DNA of 6,460 nt, from assembly GCA_013811855.1 (NCBI GenBank), contig JACCUL010000420.1, forward strand, positions 1 to 6,460, in the 5' to 3' direction. Shown here piece after piece: positions 1-6,220 of this stretch (its first letter is position 1; every line of letters starts with the position of its first letter). Both the position numbers and the translations under genes were made by a program. The stretch comes from Acidimicrobiia bacterium (lineage in GTDB: Bacteria > Actinomycetota > Acidimicrobiia > Acidimicrobiales > Ilumatobacteraceae). Below the pieces are notes generated by a model. That model did not search any database, was not told the origin of the DNA, and saw only the letters and a list, made by a program, of their open reading frames with translations.

Positions 1-127
1 CACGGCCGTACTCCTGCAGCTCAACGTCCGCTACCGCACCCGCGTCGCCCCGAAGCTGACCGGGATCAAGCGCGACCCGCGGGAGCCGCCGCCACGGGCG
101 ACCGAACCGGCACCGGACCCGGCATGA
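1..127 (+). CDS. 3' end of an unidentified protein (partial)
   Basis: Only the last 41 codons are visible, reading from base 2 and ending at a TGA (125-127). The tail begins TAVLLQLNVRYRTRVAPKL, is basic, then turns into a proline/alanine-rich, probably disordered end (REPPPRATEPAPDPA). The stop overlaps the mshC start in an ATGA arrangement, which suggests one operon and translational coupling with mshC. The other forward frame here runs straight into mshC without a stop, but it reads as proline/arginine-rich low-complexity sequence and is less likely coding. The hydrophobic first residues followed by a basic stretch could be the end of a membrane helix with a cytoplasmic tail, but this is inference. 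I do not recognise the family. Confidence 0.5.
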   Translation, partial: TAVLLQLNVRYRTRVAPKLTGIKRDPREPPPRATEPAPDPA

Positions 128-1263
128 CGCCGGCGTCGCCGATGCGCCTCTACGACACGGCGCGACGCCAGGTGGTGTCGTTCGAGCCCGGTGACCACGT
201 GCTGATGTACACGTGCGGCATCACCCCCTACGACGCCACCCACCTCGGGCACGCCGCCACCTACCTCGCCTACGACGTGCTGCAGCGGCGGCTCATCGAC
301 CGTGGACACACGGTGACGTGTGTGCGCAACGTGACCGACGTCGACGATCCGCTGTTCGCCAAGGCCCGCCAGCTCGGTGTGCACTACCTCGACCTCGCCG
401 CCGCCGAGGAGGCCCGCTTCGAAGCGGACATGGAGGCGCTCAACATGCTCCCGGTGTCGTCGTCGCCGCGGGCGTCCTCGGCGATCCCCGACATCCGTGG
501 CTTCATCGGCATGGTGCTCGACCGCGGCTTCGCCTACCAGGCTGCGGGCGCCGTGTACTTCGACGTGTCGCGGTTCGGCTCATTCGGCTCTGTCGGCAAC
601 TACACCGAAGACGAGATGCTGGCGTTCGCCCGCCAACGGGGCGGCGACGTCGACAACCCGGACAAGCGGCACCCCCTCGACTTCGTGCTGTGGCAGCCGT
701 CGGCGGCCGACGAACCGAGCTGGGACACGATGTGGGGGCCGGGCCGGCCGGGGTGGCACATCGAGTGCAGCGCGCTGGCCCTGCGCGAGCTCGGCACGAC
801 GATCGACCTCCACGGCGGCGGGACCGACCTCATCTTCCCGCACCACGAGTGCGAGCGGGCGCAGTCCGAGGCGGCCACCGGTGAGCCGTTCGTGCGCCAC
901 TGGATGCACACGGCGCTGATCGCCAAGGACGGGGCCAAGATGTCCAAGAGCCTCGGCAACCTCGTCTTCGTCGACGCCCTGCGGGCCGAGTACGACCCGA
1001 TGGCCGTGCGCATCGGCATCATCGGCCACCACTATCGCACCGAGTGGGAGTGGGACGACGCGTTGATGCCCAGCTCGGCCGACCGGCTGGAGCGGTGGCG
1101 GGCCAGTGTCGGTGGATCGTCGTGCGATGCCGTCGACGAGGTGCGCCTCGCGCTCGACGACGACCTCGACACCCCCGCCGCGCTCGCCGCCATCGACGTC
1201 GCCGCCGCCGCCGGGGGCGACGTCACGGCCGCCGCCACCGTGCTCGGCGTCGCGTTGCCCTGA
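124..1263 (+). CDS. mshC: MshC, L-cysteine:1D-myo-inositol 2-amino-2-deoxy-alpha-D-glucopyranoside ligase
   Basis: This cytoplasmic enzyme catalyses the ATP-dependent ligation of cysteine to GlcN-Ins, the step before acetylation in mycothiol biosynthesis. It is a class I synthetase-fold paralogue of cysteinyl-tRNA synthetase. The 379-residue product carries the MshC signature CGITPYDATHLGHA (residues 31-44), containing the HIGH-type motif HLGH (40-43). CysS would read more like GPTVYDYAHIGN here, so this is the mycothiol enzyme and not the tRNA synthetase. The KMSKS loop is at 272-276. Probable zinc ligands are C31, C215 (in WHIEC) and H240 (in PHHE); their spacing matches C43, C231 and H256 of the M. 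smegmatis enzyme. It is somewhat shorter than the usual ~410 residues at both ends and lacks any CysS anticodon-binding domain. The ATG overlaps the upstream stop (ATGA) with no clear Shine-Dalgarno, consistent with coupled translation; ATG 142 is a weaker alternative start. No other mycothiol genes lie in the window. Confidence 0.95.
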   Translation: MTPASPMRLYDTARRQVVSFEPGDHVLMYTCGITPYDATHLGHAATYLAYDVLQRRLIDRGHTVTCVRNVTDVDDPLFAKARQLGVHYLDLAAAEEARFEADMEALNMLPVSSSPRASSAIPDIRGFIGMVLDRGFAYQAAGAVYFDVSRFGSFGSVGNYTEDEMLAFARQRGGDVDNPDKRHPLDFVLWQPSAADEPSWDTMWGPGRPGWHIECSALALRELGTTIDLHGGGTDLIFPHHECERAQSEAATGEPFVRHWMHTALIAKDGAKMSKSLGNLVFVDALRAEYDPMAVRIGIIGHHYRTEWEWDDALMPSSADRLERWRASVGGSSCDAVDEVRLALDDDLDTPAALAAIDVAAAAGGDVTAAATVLGVALP

Positions 1264-1308
1264 CCGTGCGCGTGCTGTGCACACCGCTGTGACCTGGCGC
1301 TCAAGCCG

Positions 1309-1322
1309 GGGACACATGTCCC
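1309..1322. promoter_or_regulatory. Interrupted palindrome upstream of the acyltransferase gene
   Basis: The sequence GGGACA-CA-TGTCCC is a perfect 6-bp inverted repeat with a 2-bp centre. It lies 3 bp upstream of the proposed -10 hexamer, in the -35/-10 spacer, where a repressor would block RNA polymerase. The 2-base centre is too short for an RNA hairpin loop, so a DNA operator for a dimeric regulator is the more natural reading. Which regulator binds is unknown. A short palindrome can also arise by chance in GC-rich DNA. Confidence 0.35.
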
Positions 1323-1325
1323 GCG

Positions 1326-1331
1326 TACAGT
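1326..1331 (+). promoter_or_regulatory. Probable -10 element TACAGT of a leaderless acyltransferase promoter
   Basis: TACAGT fits the actinobacterial TAnnnT -10 consensus. It is followed by 7 nt and then an in-frame GTG at 1339, the spacing expected if transcription begins at the start codon. No convincing -35 is seen, as is common for such promoters. If real, the longer start GTG 1330 would lie inside the -10 and could not be used. The same layout recurs before thrS and the sigma-factor gene. Confidence 0.5.
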
Positions 1332-1338
1332 GACCGCC

Positions 1339-2109
1339 GTGGTCGCCGCACAGGGAGCAGGGAAAGCGCAGGCGCGCTCACGGCGCCTGCTCGGCCCGAT
1401 CGCCCGGCGGTTGTGGCGGATCGACGCCAGTGGCTACGAGGGGCTGCCCGCCGACGGCCCGGCGATCCTCTGCCCCAACCACATCTCGTTCCTCGACTCG
1501 GCGTTCCTGATGCTGACCCTGCCGCGCAACATCAGCTTCGTCGGCAAGGCCGAGTACATGGACTCGTGGAAGACCAAGATCCTGTTCCCGGCCATGGGCA
1601 TGATCCCCATCGACCGCTCGGGGGGCAGCAAGTCGCTCGCCGCACTGGAGACCGCCGCCGCCGTGCTGCGCCGGGGCGAGCTGTTCGGCATCTTCCCCGA
1701 GGGCACGCGCAGCCGCGACGGCGTGCTCCACCGCGGGCGCACCGGCGCGGCCCGCCTGGCGCTCGACATCGGCTGCCCGATCTTCCCCGTCGGCATCACC
1801 GGGACGGACACGATCCAGCCGCCGGGGGCCAAGGCGCCGGTGCCGTTCCGGGGCTCGTGCTCGATCACGATCGGCCGCCCCGTCCGGCCCGAGCGCTACC
1901 TGGCCCGGCCCGAGCGGCGCCTGGCCTTGCGGTCGATGACCGACGAGGTGATGTTCGAGATCCGCGAGCTGACCGGGCAGCAGTACGTCGACCACTACGC
2001 CGGCGAGGCGCCGGCGACCGAGGAGCGCGAGACGGCCCGCCCGGCGTCGGTGACCGACGCGACGGAGCCCGCCGTGCCGCAGGGCGAGCTGGTGGGCACC
2101 GCCAGCTGA
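1339..2109 (+). CDS. plsC: PlsC-family 1-acylglycerol-3-phosphate O-acyltransferase
   Basis: This is a lysophospholipid acyltransferase of the PlsC/LPLAT family, expected at the cytoplasmic face of the membrane, transferring an acyl chain to lysophosphatidate or a related lysolipid. Counting from the longer start GTG 1330 (259 residues; 256 from GTG 1339), the family blocks are in order: catalytic HX4D as NHISFLD (H51, D56), the glycerophosphate-binding region around GMIPIDRSGG, FPEGTR (122-127), and block IV as IFPVGITGTD. The last ~35 residues are Glu/Thr/Ala/Pro-rich and probably disordered. GTG 1339 is preferred because TACAGT sits 7 nt upstream; neither start has a Shine-Dalgarno. The gene is separated from mshC by about 75 bp with its own promoter, so probably forms its own transcription unit. 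Exact acceptor and acyl specificity cannot be read from sequence; sn-2 acylation of lysophosphatidate is the default assignment. Confidence 0.92.
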   Translation: MVAAQGAGKAQARSRRLLGPIARRLWRIDASGYEGLPADGPAILCPNHISFLDSAFLMLTLPRNISFVGKAEYMDSWKTKILFPAMGMIPIDRSGGSKSLAALETAAAVLRRGELFGIFPEGTRSRDGVLHRGRTGAARLALDIGCPIFPVGITGTDTIQPPGAKAPVPFRGSCSITIGRPVRPERYLARPERRLALRSMTDEVMFEIRELTGQQYVDHYAGEAPATEERETARPASVTDATEPAVPQGELVGTAS

Positions 2110-2152
2110 CGGCGGTCGAGATACGGCCCGGGGTCGCCCGCAGCCCCACTCG

Positions 2153-2158
2153 TAGACT
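2153..2158 (+). promoter_or_regulatory. Probable -10 element TAGACT of a leaderless thrS promoter
   Basis: TAGACT (TAnnnT) is followed by 8 nt and the thrS ATG at 2167, so the transcript would start at or within a base or two of the start codon. There is no Shine-Dalgarno and no clear -35. The whole gap after the acyltransferase stop is only 57 bp, which leaves no room for a T-box or other leader RNA. Confidence 0.55.
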
Positions 2159-2166
2159 CCCGCTCG

Positions 2167-4173
2167 ATGAGCACGCCGATCACGATCACGCTTCCCGACG
2201 GTTCGGCCCGGGAGTACCCGGCCGGCACCACCGCCGGCGACGTGGCCGCCTCGATCGGACGCCGCCTGGCCAAGGCCGCCGTCGCGGCGAAGGTGACGAG
2301 CCCGCAGGTCAGCGGCGAGGTCGATCTCACCCGACCGCTCGACGACGGAGCGCGGATCGCCATCATCACCGACGACAGCGCAGCCGGGCTTCACGTGCTG
2401 CGCCACTCGACGGCGCACGTCATGGCCCAGGCCGTCACGCAGCTGTTCCCCGGCGCCAAGTTCTCCATCGGCCCGGCGATCGAGCACGGCTTCTACTACG
2501 ACTTCGACCTGCCCGACGGGCGCACGTTCAGCGACGACGACTTGGCGGCGATCGACGCCCGGATGCGCGAGATCATCTCCGCCGACCAACCGTTCGAGCG
2601 GGCCGAGCTGACGCCCGTCGAAGCGCTCGACGTGTTCGCCGACCAGCCGTACAAGCGGGAGATCATCGAGCGGGTCCGCGCCGCCGCCGATGCCGCTGAC
2701 GACGATCTCGACCGCGGGGAGGTGGCCGCCGGCGACGTCGTCAGCGTGTACCGCAACACGCCCGAGTTCGTCGACCTCTGCAAGGGCCCGCACGTCCCGT
2801 CGACGGGTCGTCTCGGTCACTTCCGGCTGCAGAAGGTCGCCGGCGCGTACTGGCGGGGTAACGAGAAGGGCCCCATGCTGCAGCGCATCTACGGCACGGC
2901 GTGGGAGTCCGCGGCGGCCCTGCAGGCCCACCTGGAACAGCTCGCCGAGGCCGAGAAGCGCGATCACCGGCGGCTGGCCACCGACCTCGATCTGCTCAGC
3001 TTCCCGAGCGAGCTCGGCGGCGGCCTGGCCGTCTGGCACCCGAGAGGCGCCATCGTGCGCAAGCTGATGGAGGATTACAGCCGGGCGCGCCACGAGCGCG
3101 GCGGCTACCAGTTCGTGTACACGCCGCACCTGTCGAAGTCTCAGCTGTTCGAGACGAGCGGCCACCTCGACTGGTACGCCGACGGCATGTACCCGCCGAT
3201 GGAGATGGACAACGGCACGTACTACATGAAGCCGATGAACTGCCCGATGCATTGCCTGGTCTACCGGTCGCGGCCGCGCAGTTACCGGGAGTTGCCGTTG
3301 CGCCTGTTCGAGCTCGGCACCGTGTACCGCTACGAGCGGGCCGGCACGCTGCACGGGCTGATGCGCATCCGCGGGTTCACGCAGGACGACAGCCACATCT
3401 ACTGCGCGCCGGAGCAGGCGTCCGACGAGATCACCTCCTTGCTCGACTTCGTGCTCTCGGTGCTGCGGGCCTTCGGCTTCGACGAGTTCACGTTCAACCT
3501 GTCGACCAAGGACCCGCAGAAGTACGTCGGCGCCGACGAGGACTGGGACGCGGCCACGGAGGCCCTCCGACGGGCCCTCGATCGTCACGGCCTCGAGTAC
3601 GAGCTCAAGGACGGCGATGCGGCGTTCTACGGGCCGAAGATCGACATCGACGTGCGCGACGCCATCGGTCGCACGTGGCAGCTCTCGACGATCCAGTACG
3701 ACTTCAACCACCCCGAGCGCTTCGGCCTGGAGTACGTCGGCGCCGACAACGCCCGGCATCGCCCGATCATGTTGCACCGGGCCCTGTTCGGCTCGGTGGA
3801 GCGGTTCTTCGGCGTCCTCATCGAGCACTACGCAGGCGCCTTCCCGACGTGGCTGGCGCCGGTCCAGGTGCGCGTGCTGCCGGTGTCGACGGCGCACGAG
3901 GAGTACGCCGAGAAGGTCGCCGACCGCGTCCGCTCGGCCGGCGGGCGCGTCGACCTGGTCGGAGCGGGCGATCCGCTGGGCAAGCGGATCCGCGCCGCCA
4001 AGCTGGAGAAGCTGCCGTACGTGCTCGTCGTCGGCGACGACGACGTGGTCGCTGGCACCGTCGGCGTCAACCCTCGCGGTGGTGAGGTCGAGCGGGGAGT
4101 CGACCTCGGGGTGTTCGTCGAGCGCTTCGCCGACGAGGTGGCCTTCGCCACCGCCGGCGCCCTGCAAGCCTGA
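2167..4173 (+). CDS. thrS: Threonyl-tRNA synthetase
   Basis: ThrRS charges tRNA(Thr) with threonine in the cytoplasm and edits mischarged serine. At 668 residues it is full length (E. coli 642). The domain order is: N-terminal TGS domain (about 1-65); the editing domain with HSTAH (H80, H84) and CKGPH (C205, H209), its hydrolytic metal-site-like residues; the class II catalytic core; and a C-terminal anticodon-binding domain from about residue 570 (starting VQVRVLPVSTAHEEY). The catalytic zinc ligands are C359 (MNCPMHC), H410 (QDDSH) and H537 (MLHRA), at a near-constant offset from E. coli C334, H385 and H511. Motif 2 arginine is R388 (VYRYERAG). All key residues are intact, so it should be active and editing-competent. 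ATG 2167 is the first plausible start and lies behind the leaderless -10. It heads a probable operon with the HIT gene 7 nt downstream. Confidence 0.97.
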   Translation: MSTPITITLPDGSAREYPAGTTAGDVAASIGRRLAKAAVAAKVTSPQVSGEVDLTRPLDDGARIAIITDDSAAGLHVLRHSTAHVMAQAVTQLFPGAKFSIGPAIEHGFYYDFDLPDGRTFSDDDLAAIDARMREIISADQPFERAELTPVEALDVFADQPYKREIIERVRAAADAADDDLDRGEVAAGDVVSVYRNTPEFVDLCKGPHVPSTGRLGHFRLQKVAGAYWRGNEKGPMLQRIYGTAWESAAALQAHLEQLAEAEKRDHRRLATDLDLLSFPSELGGGLAVWHPRGAIVRKLMEDYSRARHERGGYQFVYTPHLSKSQLFETSGHLDWYADGMYPPMEMDNGTYYMKPMNCPMHCLVYRSRPRSYRELPLRLFELGTVYRYERAGTLHGLMRIRGFTQDDSHIYCAPEQASDEITSLLDFVLSVLRAFGFDEFTFNLSTKDPQKYVGADEDWDAATEALRRALDRHGLEYELKDGDAAFYGPKIDIDVRDAIGRTWQLSTIQYDFNHPERFGLEYVGADNARHRPIMLHRALFGSVERFFGVLIEHYAGAFPTWLAPVQVRVLPVSTAHEEYAEKVADRVRSAGGRVDLVGAGDPLGKRIRAAKLEKLPYVLVVGDDDVVAGTVGVNPRGGEVERGVDLGVFVERFADEVAFATAGALQA

Positions 4174-4180
4174 GGCACGA

Positions 4181-4717
4181 GTGCTCGAACGGCTCTGGAA
4201 CGGGTGGCGTTCGTCGTACGTGACCGGCGCCGAAGGTGATGTCGGTGAGGACGACGTCGCCAGCGGGCGGGGGAGCGTGTTCACCCGCATCCTCGGCTCC
4301 GGCCTGCCCGACGACGAGACGCACATCGTCCACCGCGGGCCGCGCTGCTTCGTGATCCTCAACGCCTTCCCGTACTCCGTCGGGCACGTCATGGTGTTGC
4401 CGTACCGCGAGGTCGGCGACCTCGAAGCGCTCACCGCCGAGGAGGCCGCCGAGCTGTGGGCGACGGTCACCGATGCCGTGATCGCGCTGAAGGCGGCGAT
4501 GTCGCCGGAGGGGGTCAACGTCGGGCTCAACCTCGGGCGCCCGGCCGGCGGCAGCGTCAGTGACCACCTGCACGTCCACGTCGTGCCGCGCTGGACCGGC
4601 GACTCGAACTTCATGACGGCCACGGCCAACACGAGGACCCTGCCGCAAGCGCTGCCCGACACCGCGGCCCGCCTGCGGGCGCACTGGCCCGCCCGCACCG
4701 AGCGTTCTCGCCGATGA
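4181..4717 (+). CDS. HIT-family hydrolase/phosphorylase, Ap4A phosphorylase type
   Basis: This 178-residue histidine-triad protein acts on nucleotide alpha-phosphates. The triad is HLHVHVV (H129, H131, H133) with H131 the expected nucleophile, followed by PRWTGDSNFM. Upstream blocks FVILNAFPYSVGHVMVLPYR and NVGLNLGRPAGGS also match the actinobacterial Rv2613c group, which contains a characterised Ap4A phosphorylase (cleaving diadenosine tetraphosphate with phosphate to ADP and ATP). The N-terminal LERLWNGWRSSYV resembles that group's start. The GTG start has a GAGG Shine-Dalgarno (4172-4175, 5-nt spacer) that overlaps the thrS stop, so translation is probably coupled to thrS. The thrS-HIT order is the same as Rv2614c-Rv2613c. 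Since aminoacyl-tRNA synthetases make Ap4A as a by-product, a clean-up or signalling role beside thrS is plausible but inferred. Substrate cannot be fixed from sequence alone; AMP-nucleoside hydrolase activity is the alternative. Confidence 0.92.
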   Translation: MLERLWNGWRSSYVTGAEGDVGEDDVASGRGSVFTRILGSGLPDDETHIVHRGPRCFVILNAFPYSVGHVMVLPYREVGDLEALTAEEAAELWATVTDAVIALKAAMSPEGVNVGLNLGRPAGGSVSDHLHVHVVPRWTGDSNFMTATANTRTLPQALPDTAARLRAHWPARTERSRR

Positions 4718-5223
4718 CCGAGGGGCACGAGCACCGGGACGAGCTGCCCGACGACCTGAACGCCGCCGGGTACGTCGGGCCGTACCGGTTCCCCGACAAC
4801 TCGCGCCGGCGCATCCCGGGCGTGCTGTACCTGGCCATCGCCGCCGGATGCGCGGCGATCTGGGTGCTCGGGCGGGACTCGTCGCCCCTCGTCAACGAGG
4901 GCTGGCTGTGGGCGGCCGGCGCGCTCGTGGTGGTCGCCCTGCTGTCGATCACGTCGGGTTGGCGCATGCACGTCGACGAGCGCCAGGCGCTGGTCGCCGC
5001 CCAGCAGGCCGTCGGGTTCCCCGTCGGCCACGCCTCGGCCCAGCAGGTGTGGCGCGGGGTGCGCAGCCGGCCGACGTGGCGGGTGCTGTGCTACTCGGCC
5101 GAGGACCCGCCCGTCCGCCGGGGCCTGGTCCTCGTCGACGCCGTCGACGGCCGAGTCGTCGAGCACCTCGTGGAGGACAACCCTGAGGGCTGGTCGGCGG
5201 CGCCGCCGGAGGCCGCTCCGTAA
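4714..5223 (+). CDS. Two-helix membrane protein of unknown function
   Basis: The 169-residue product is not one I recognise. It has an acidic, His/Asp-rich N-terminus, then a GYVGPYRFPDNSRRR segment, a first transmembrane helix at about 34-53 (PGVLYLAIAAGCAAIWVLG), a short loop, and a second helix at about 63-82 (GWLWAAGALVVVALLSITSG). RRR at 31-33 suggests the N-terminus is inside, leaving the ~85-residue C-terminal domain also cytoplasmic. That domain ends with two strand-like stretches, WRVLCYSAEDPP and RRGLVLVDAVDGRVVEHLVE, a pattern a little like a PepSY-type fold; this is only a resemblance. ATG 4714 overlaps the HIT stop (ATGA), so it is the third gene of the thrS operon. In M. tuberculosis this position after the HIT gene holds pgsA, which this is not. 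Codon use looks like its neighbours. Confidence 0.85.
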   Translation: MTEGHEHRDELPDDLNAAGYVGPYRFPDNSRRRIPGVLYLAIAAGCAAIWVLGRDSSPLVNEGWLWAAGALVVVALLSITSGWRMHVDERQALVAAQQAVGFPVGHASAQQVWRGVRSRPTWRVLCYSAEDPPVRRGLVLVDAVDGRVVEHLVEDNPEGWSAAPPEAAP

Positions 5224-5244
5224 CGCCCGGAGCCCACCGAATCT

Positions 5245-5275
5245 GTGACAACCGGTGGCCCTCGACGCATAGATG
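5245..5275 (+). promoter_or_regulatory. Possible promoter of the DUF4394 gene
   Basis: GTGACA (5245-5250, five of six matches to TTGACA) is followed 17 nt later by CATAGA/ATAGAT (5268-5274), a poor but AT-richer -10 candidate in an otherwise very GC-rich gap. An ECF-type reading is also possible, with TGACAAC as -35 and CGCATA near -10, which would be interesting given the sigma-factor gene downstream. A 6-bp inverted repeat, CCACCG (5234-5239) and CGGTGG (5253-5258), brackets the -35. The downstream gene has a leader and a Shine-Dalgarno, so unlike thrS it needs a promoter about 50 bp upstream, which this supplies. Confidence 0.35.
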
Positions 5276-5284
5276 AGGACACAA

Positions 5285-5301
5285 CGGCACCGCGGGTGCC
5301 G
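5285..5301 (+). promoter_or_regulatory. 5'-leader hairpin ahead of the DUF4394 ribosome binding site
   Basis: CGGCACC-GCG-GGTGCCG forms a perfect 7-bp stem with a 3-nt loop. It ends 5 nt before the Shine-Dalgarno at 5307. It has no following T-tract, so it is unlikely to be a standard intrinsic terminator for the thrS operon. As part of the DUF4394 leader it could stabilise the mRNA or influence ribosome access. Confidence 0.5.
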
Positions 5302-5306
5302 CTCAC

Positions 5307-5313
5307 GAAGGGA
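5307..5313 (+). promoter_or_regulatory. Ribosome binding site for the DUF4394 gene
   Basis: GAAGGGA lies 6 nt upstream of ATG 5320 and is among the few clear Shine-Dalgarno sequences in the window. It fixes the start of the signal peptide at 5320 and shows that the gene begins well upstream of the long downstream open frame, which otherwise appears to start at GTG 5503. Confidence 0.65.
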
Positions 5314-5319
5314 AACCAC

Positions 5320-6210
5320 ATGTCACGTCGTTCCGCGATGATCCCGACGCTCGCCGCCCTGGCCGGTCTCACGGCCACCGTACTCGCCCCCTCACCGCGG
5401 GCGCCCGGCCCGCGACCTCGACCGGCGGGTCCGCAGCCTGCGACGCCGCGTTCCACGGCGGCGGGCTCGACGCCTACGGCCTGACCGCCGGGCAGCGGGC
5501 TGGTGTGCTTCGACACCGAGAACCCCGGCGGGGCCGTCACCATCGCCGTCCTCGACGGCTTCGACGGCGACTCCCGGGTCGTCGGCATCAACTACCGGCC
5601 GGCCGACGGCGTGCTCTACGGCCTCGGCGATCACGGCGGCGTGTACACCGTCGACGCCGATTCGGCCTCCGTGTCGCTGGTCGGCCGCCTCAGCGTGCCG
5701 CTCGAGGGCGCCCGCTTCGACGTCGACTTCAACCCCACCGTCGACCGCCTCCGGATCGTCTCCGACAGCGGCCAGAACCTGCGCGCCAACGTCGACGACG
5801 GGATGACCACCGTCGACGGGGCGTTGAACACCGTCGGCCCGCCCGTCGTCTCGCCGATCACCGGCGTGTCGGGTGCCGCCTACACCAACAACGACGCCGA
5901 CACCGCCACGGCGACGACGTTGTTCGACATCAGCTCGACCACCGATCAGGTCGTCATCCAGGCCCCCGCCAACTCCGGCAGCCTGAACCCGACCGGCACG
6001 CTCGGGGTCAACGCCTCCGGCGGCGTCGGCTTCGACATCTACGCCTTCCTCGACGGGTCGACGGCCGTCGGCAACGAGGCCTTCTCCGTGTTCAGCTCGA
6101 GCCGCGCCTCACGGCTGTACGGCGTCGACCTGCTGACCGGCCGGGCGTCGGAGGTCGGTGCGTTCCCGAGGCAGGTCGTGGACTTGGCGATTCCCCCGGC
6201 CCAGGGCTGA
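5320..6210 (+). CDS. Secreted DUF4394-domain protein, reading frame broken by two compensating 1-nt indels
   Basis: As it stands the frame from ATG 5320 stops at TGA 5482-5484, and the domain reopens in the same frame just after, from about GTG 5503 to TGA 6210. Between 5391 and about 5496 another forward frame continues the protein: LTAGARPATSTGGSAAC..., then GLDAYGLTAGQR. Restoring one C in the run at 5387-5391 and removing one G at 5497-5499 gives a continuous 296-residue protein. It has a signal peptide (about 1-29; basic SRR, hydrophobic LAALAGLTATVLAP, AGA cleavage site) and then the DUF4394 domain: GLTAGQRLVCFDTENPGG, VGINYRP (88-94), the hallmark VDFNPTVDRLRIVS and GQNLR (151-155), AAYTNN, and GFDIYAF, ending with a propeller-like LYGVDLLTGRASEVG. 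The only two cysteines of the mature protein (C41, C63) fall either side of the second indel and could pair outside the cell. The role of DUF4394 proteins is not known to me beyond being exported, beta-rich and TolB/propeller-like. If the indels are genuine this is a pseudogene; if sequencing errors, an intact gene. Confidence 0.85.
5387..5391 (+). other. First frame break: C homopolymer probably one base short
   Basis: Five C residues follow the codons for VLA of the signal peptide. With six C the frame reads VLAPLTAGARPA, a normal signal-peptide end with an AGA cleavage site. With five it runs into a Pro/Arg-rich stretch typical of an out-of-frame GC-rich sequence and stops at 5482. The exact site is inferred: both frames are open for some distance, so the loss could lie a little up- or downstream. 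Confidence 0.65.
5497..5499 (+). other. Second frame break: G run probably one base too long
   Basis: Removing one G from this GGG joins GLTAGQR to LVCFDTENPGG, matching the usual start of the DUF4394 domain. Removing a G from the neighbouring GGG at 5490-5492 would give GLTAGSGLVCF and also restore the frame, so the location is uncertain by a few bases. It exactly compensates the upstream loss. Confidence 0.7.
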
Positions 6211-6220
6211 GTCGGGGCCA

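Noticed and set aside
124..1263. Cysteinyl-tRNA synthetase as identity of the first full gene
   Set aside because: The CGITPYDATHLGH motif and the absence of an anticodon-binding C-terminal domain specify MshC.
1276..1283. TGTGCACA palindrome downstream of mshC, considered as part of a terminator or operator
   Set aside because: It is only 8 bp with no loop for a hairpin, no T-tract follows, and it is too far from the proposed -10 to be persuasive.
580..1317. Minus-strand open frames of 90 to 245 codons opposite mshC
   Set aside because: They are low-complexity, Arg/Gly/Val-rich, with no start signal or recognisable domain, and sit opposite an unambiguous mshC.
2110..2166. T-box or other leader regulation of thrS
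   Set aside because: The gap is 57 bp and the -10 hexamer lies 8 nt before the ATG, leaving no leader for such an RNA element.
5234..5258. CCACCG/CGGTGG inverted repeat after the membrane-protein gene as a transcription terminator
   Set aside because: A 6-bp stem with a 13-nt loop and no T-tract is too weak; it is only mentioned as bracketing a possible -35.
1378..5319. A very long minus-strand open frame of about 1313 codons opposite the acyltransferase, thrS, HIT and membrane-protein genes
   Set aside because: It is an antisense shadow. High GC at third positions removes antisense stops; the translation is Arg/Gly/Val/Asp-rich with no motif, and it spans four well-supported + strand genes.
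5391..5500. Programmed ribosomal frameshifting as explanation for the DUF4394 frame changes
   Set aside because: It would need two opposite shifts about 100 nt apart with no slippery heptamer or stimulatory structure visible; indels in C and G runs are simpler.
5503..6210. Treating GTG 5503 as the true start of a 235-residue cytoplasmic DUF4394 protein
   Set aside because: It has no Shine-Dalgarno, the conserved domain begins upstream, and a signal peptide with a good RBS at 5320 joins to it after two single-base corrections.
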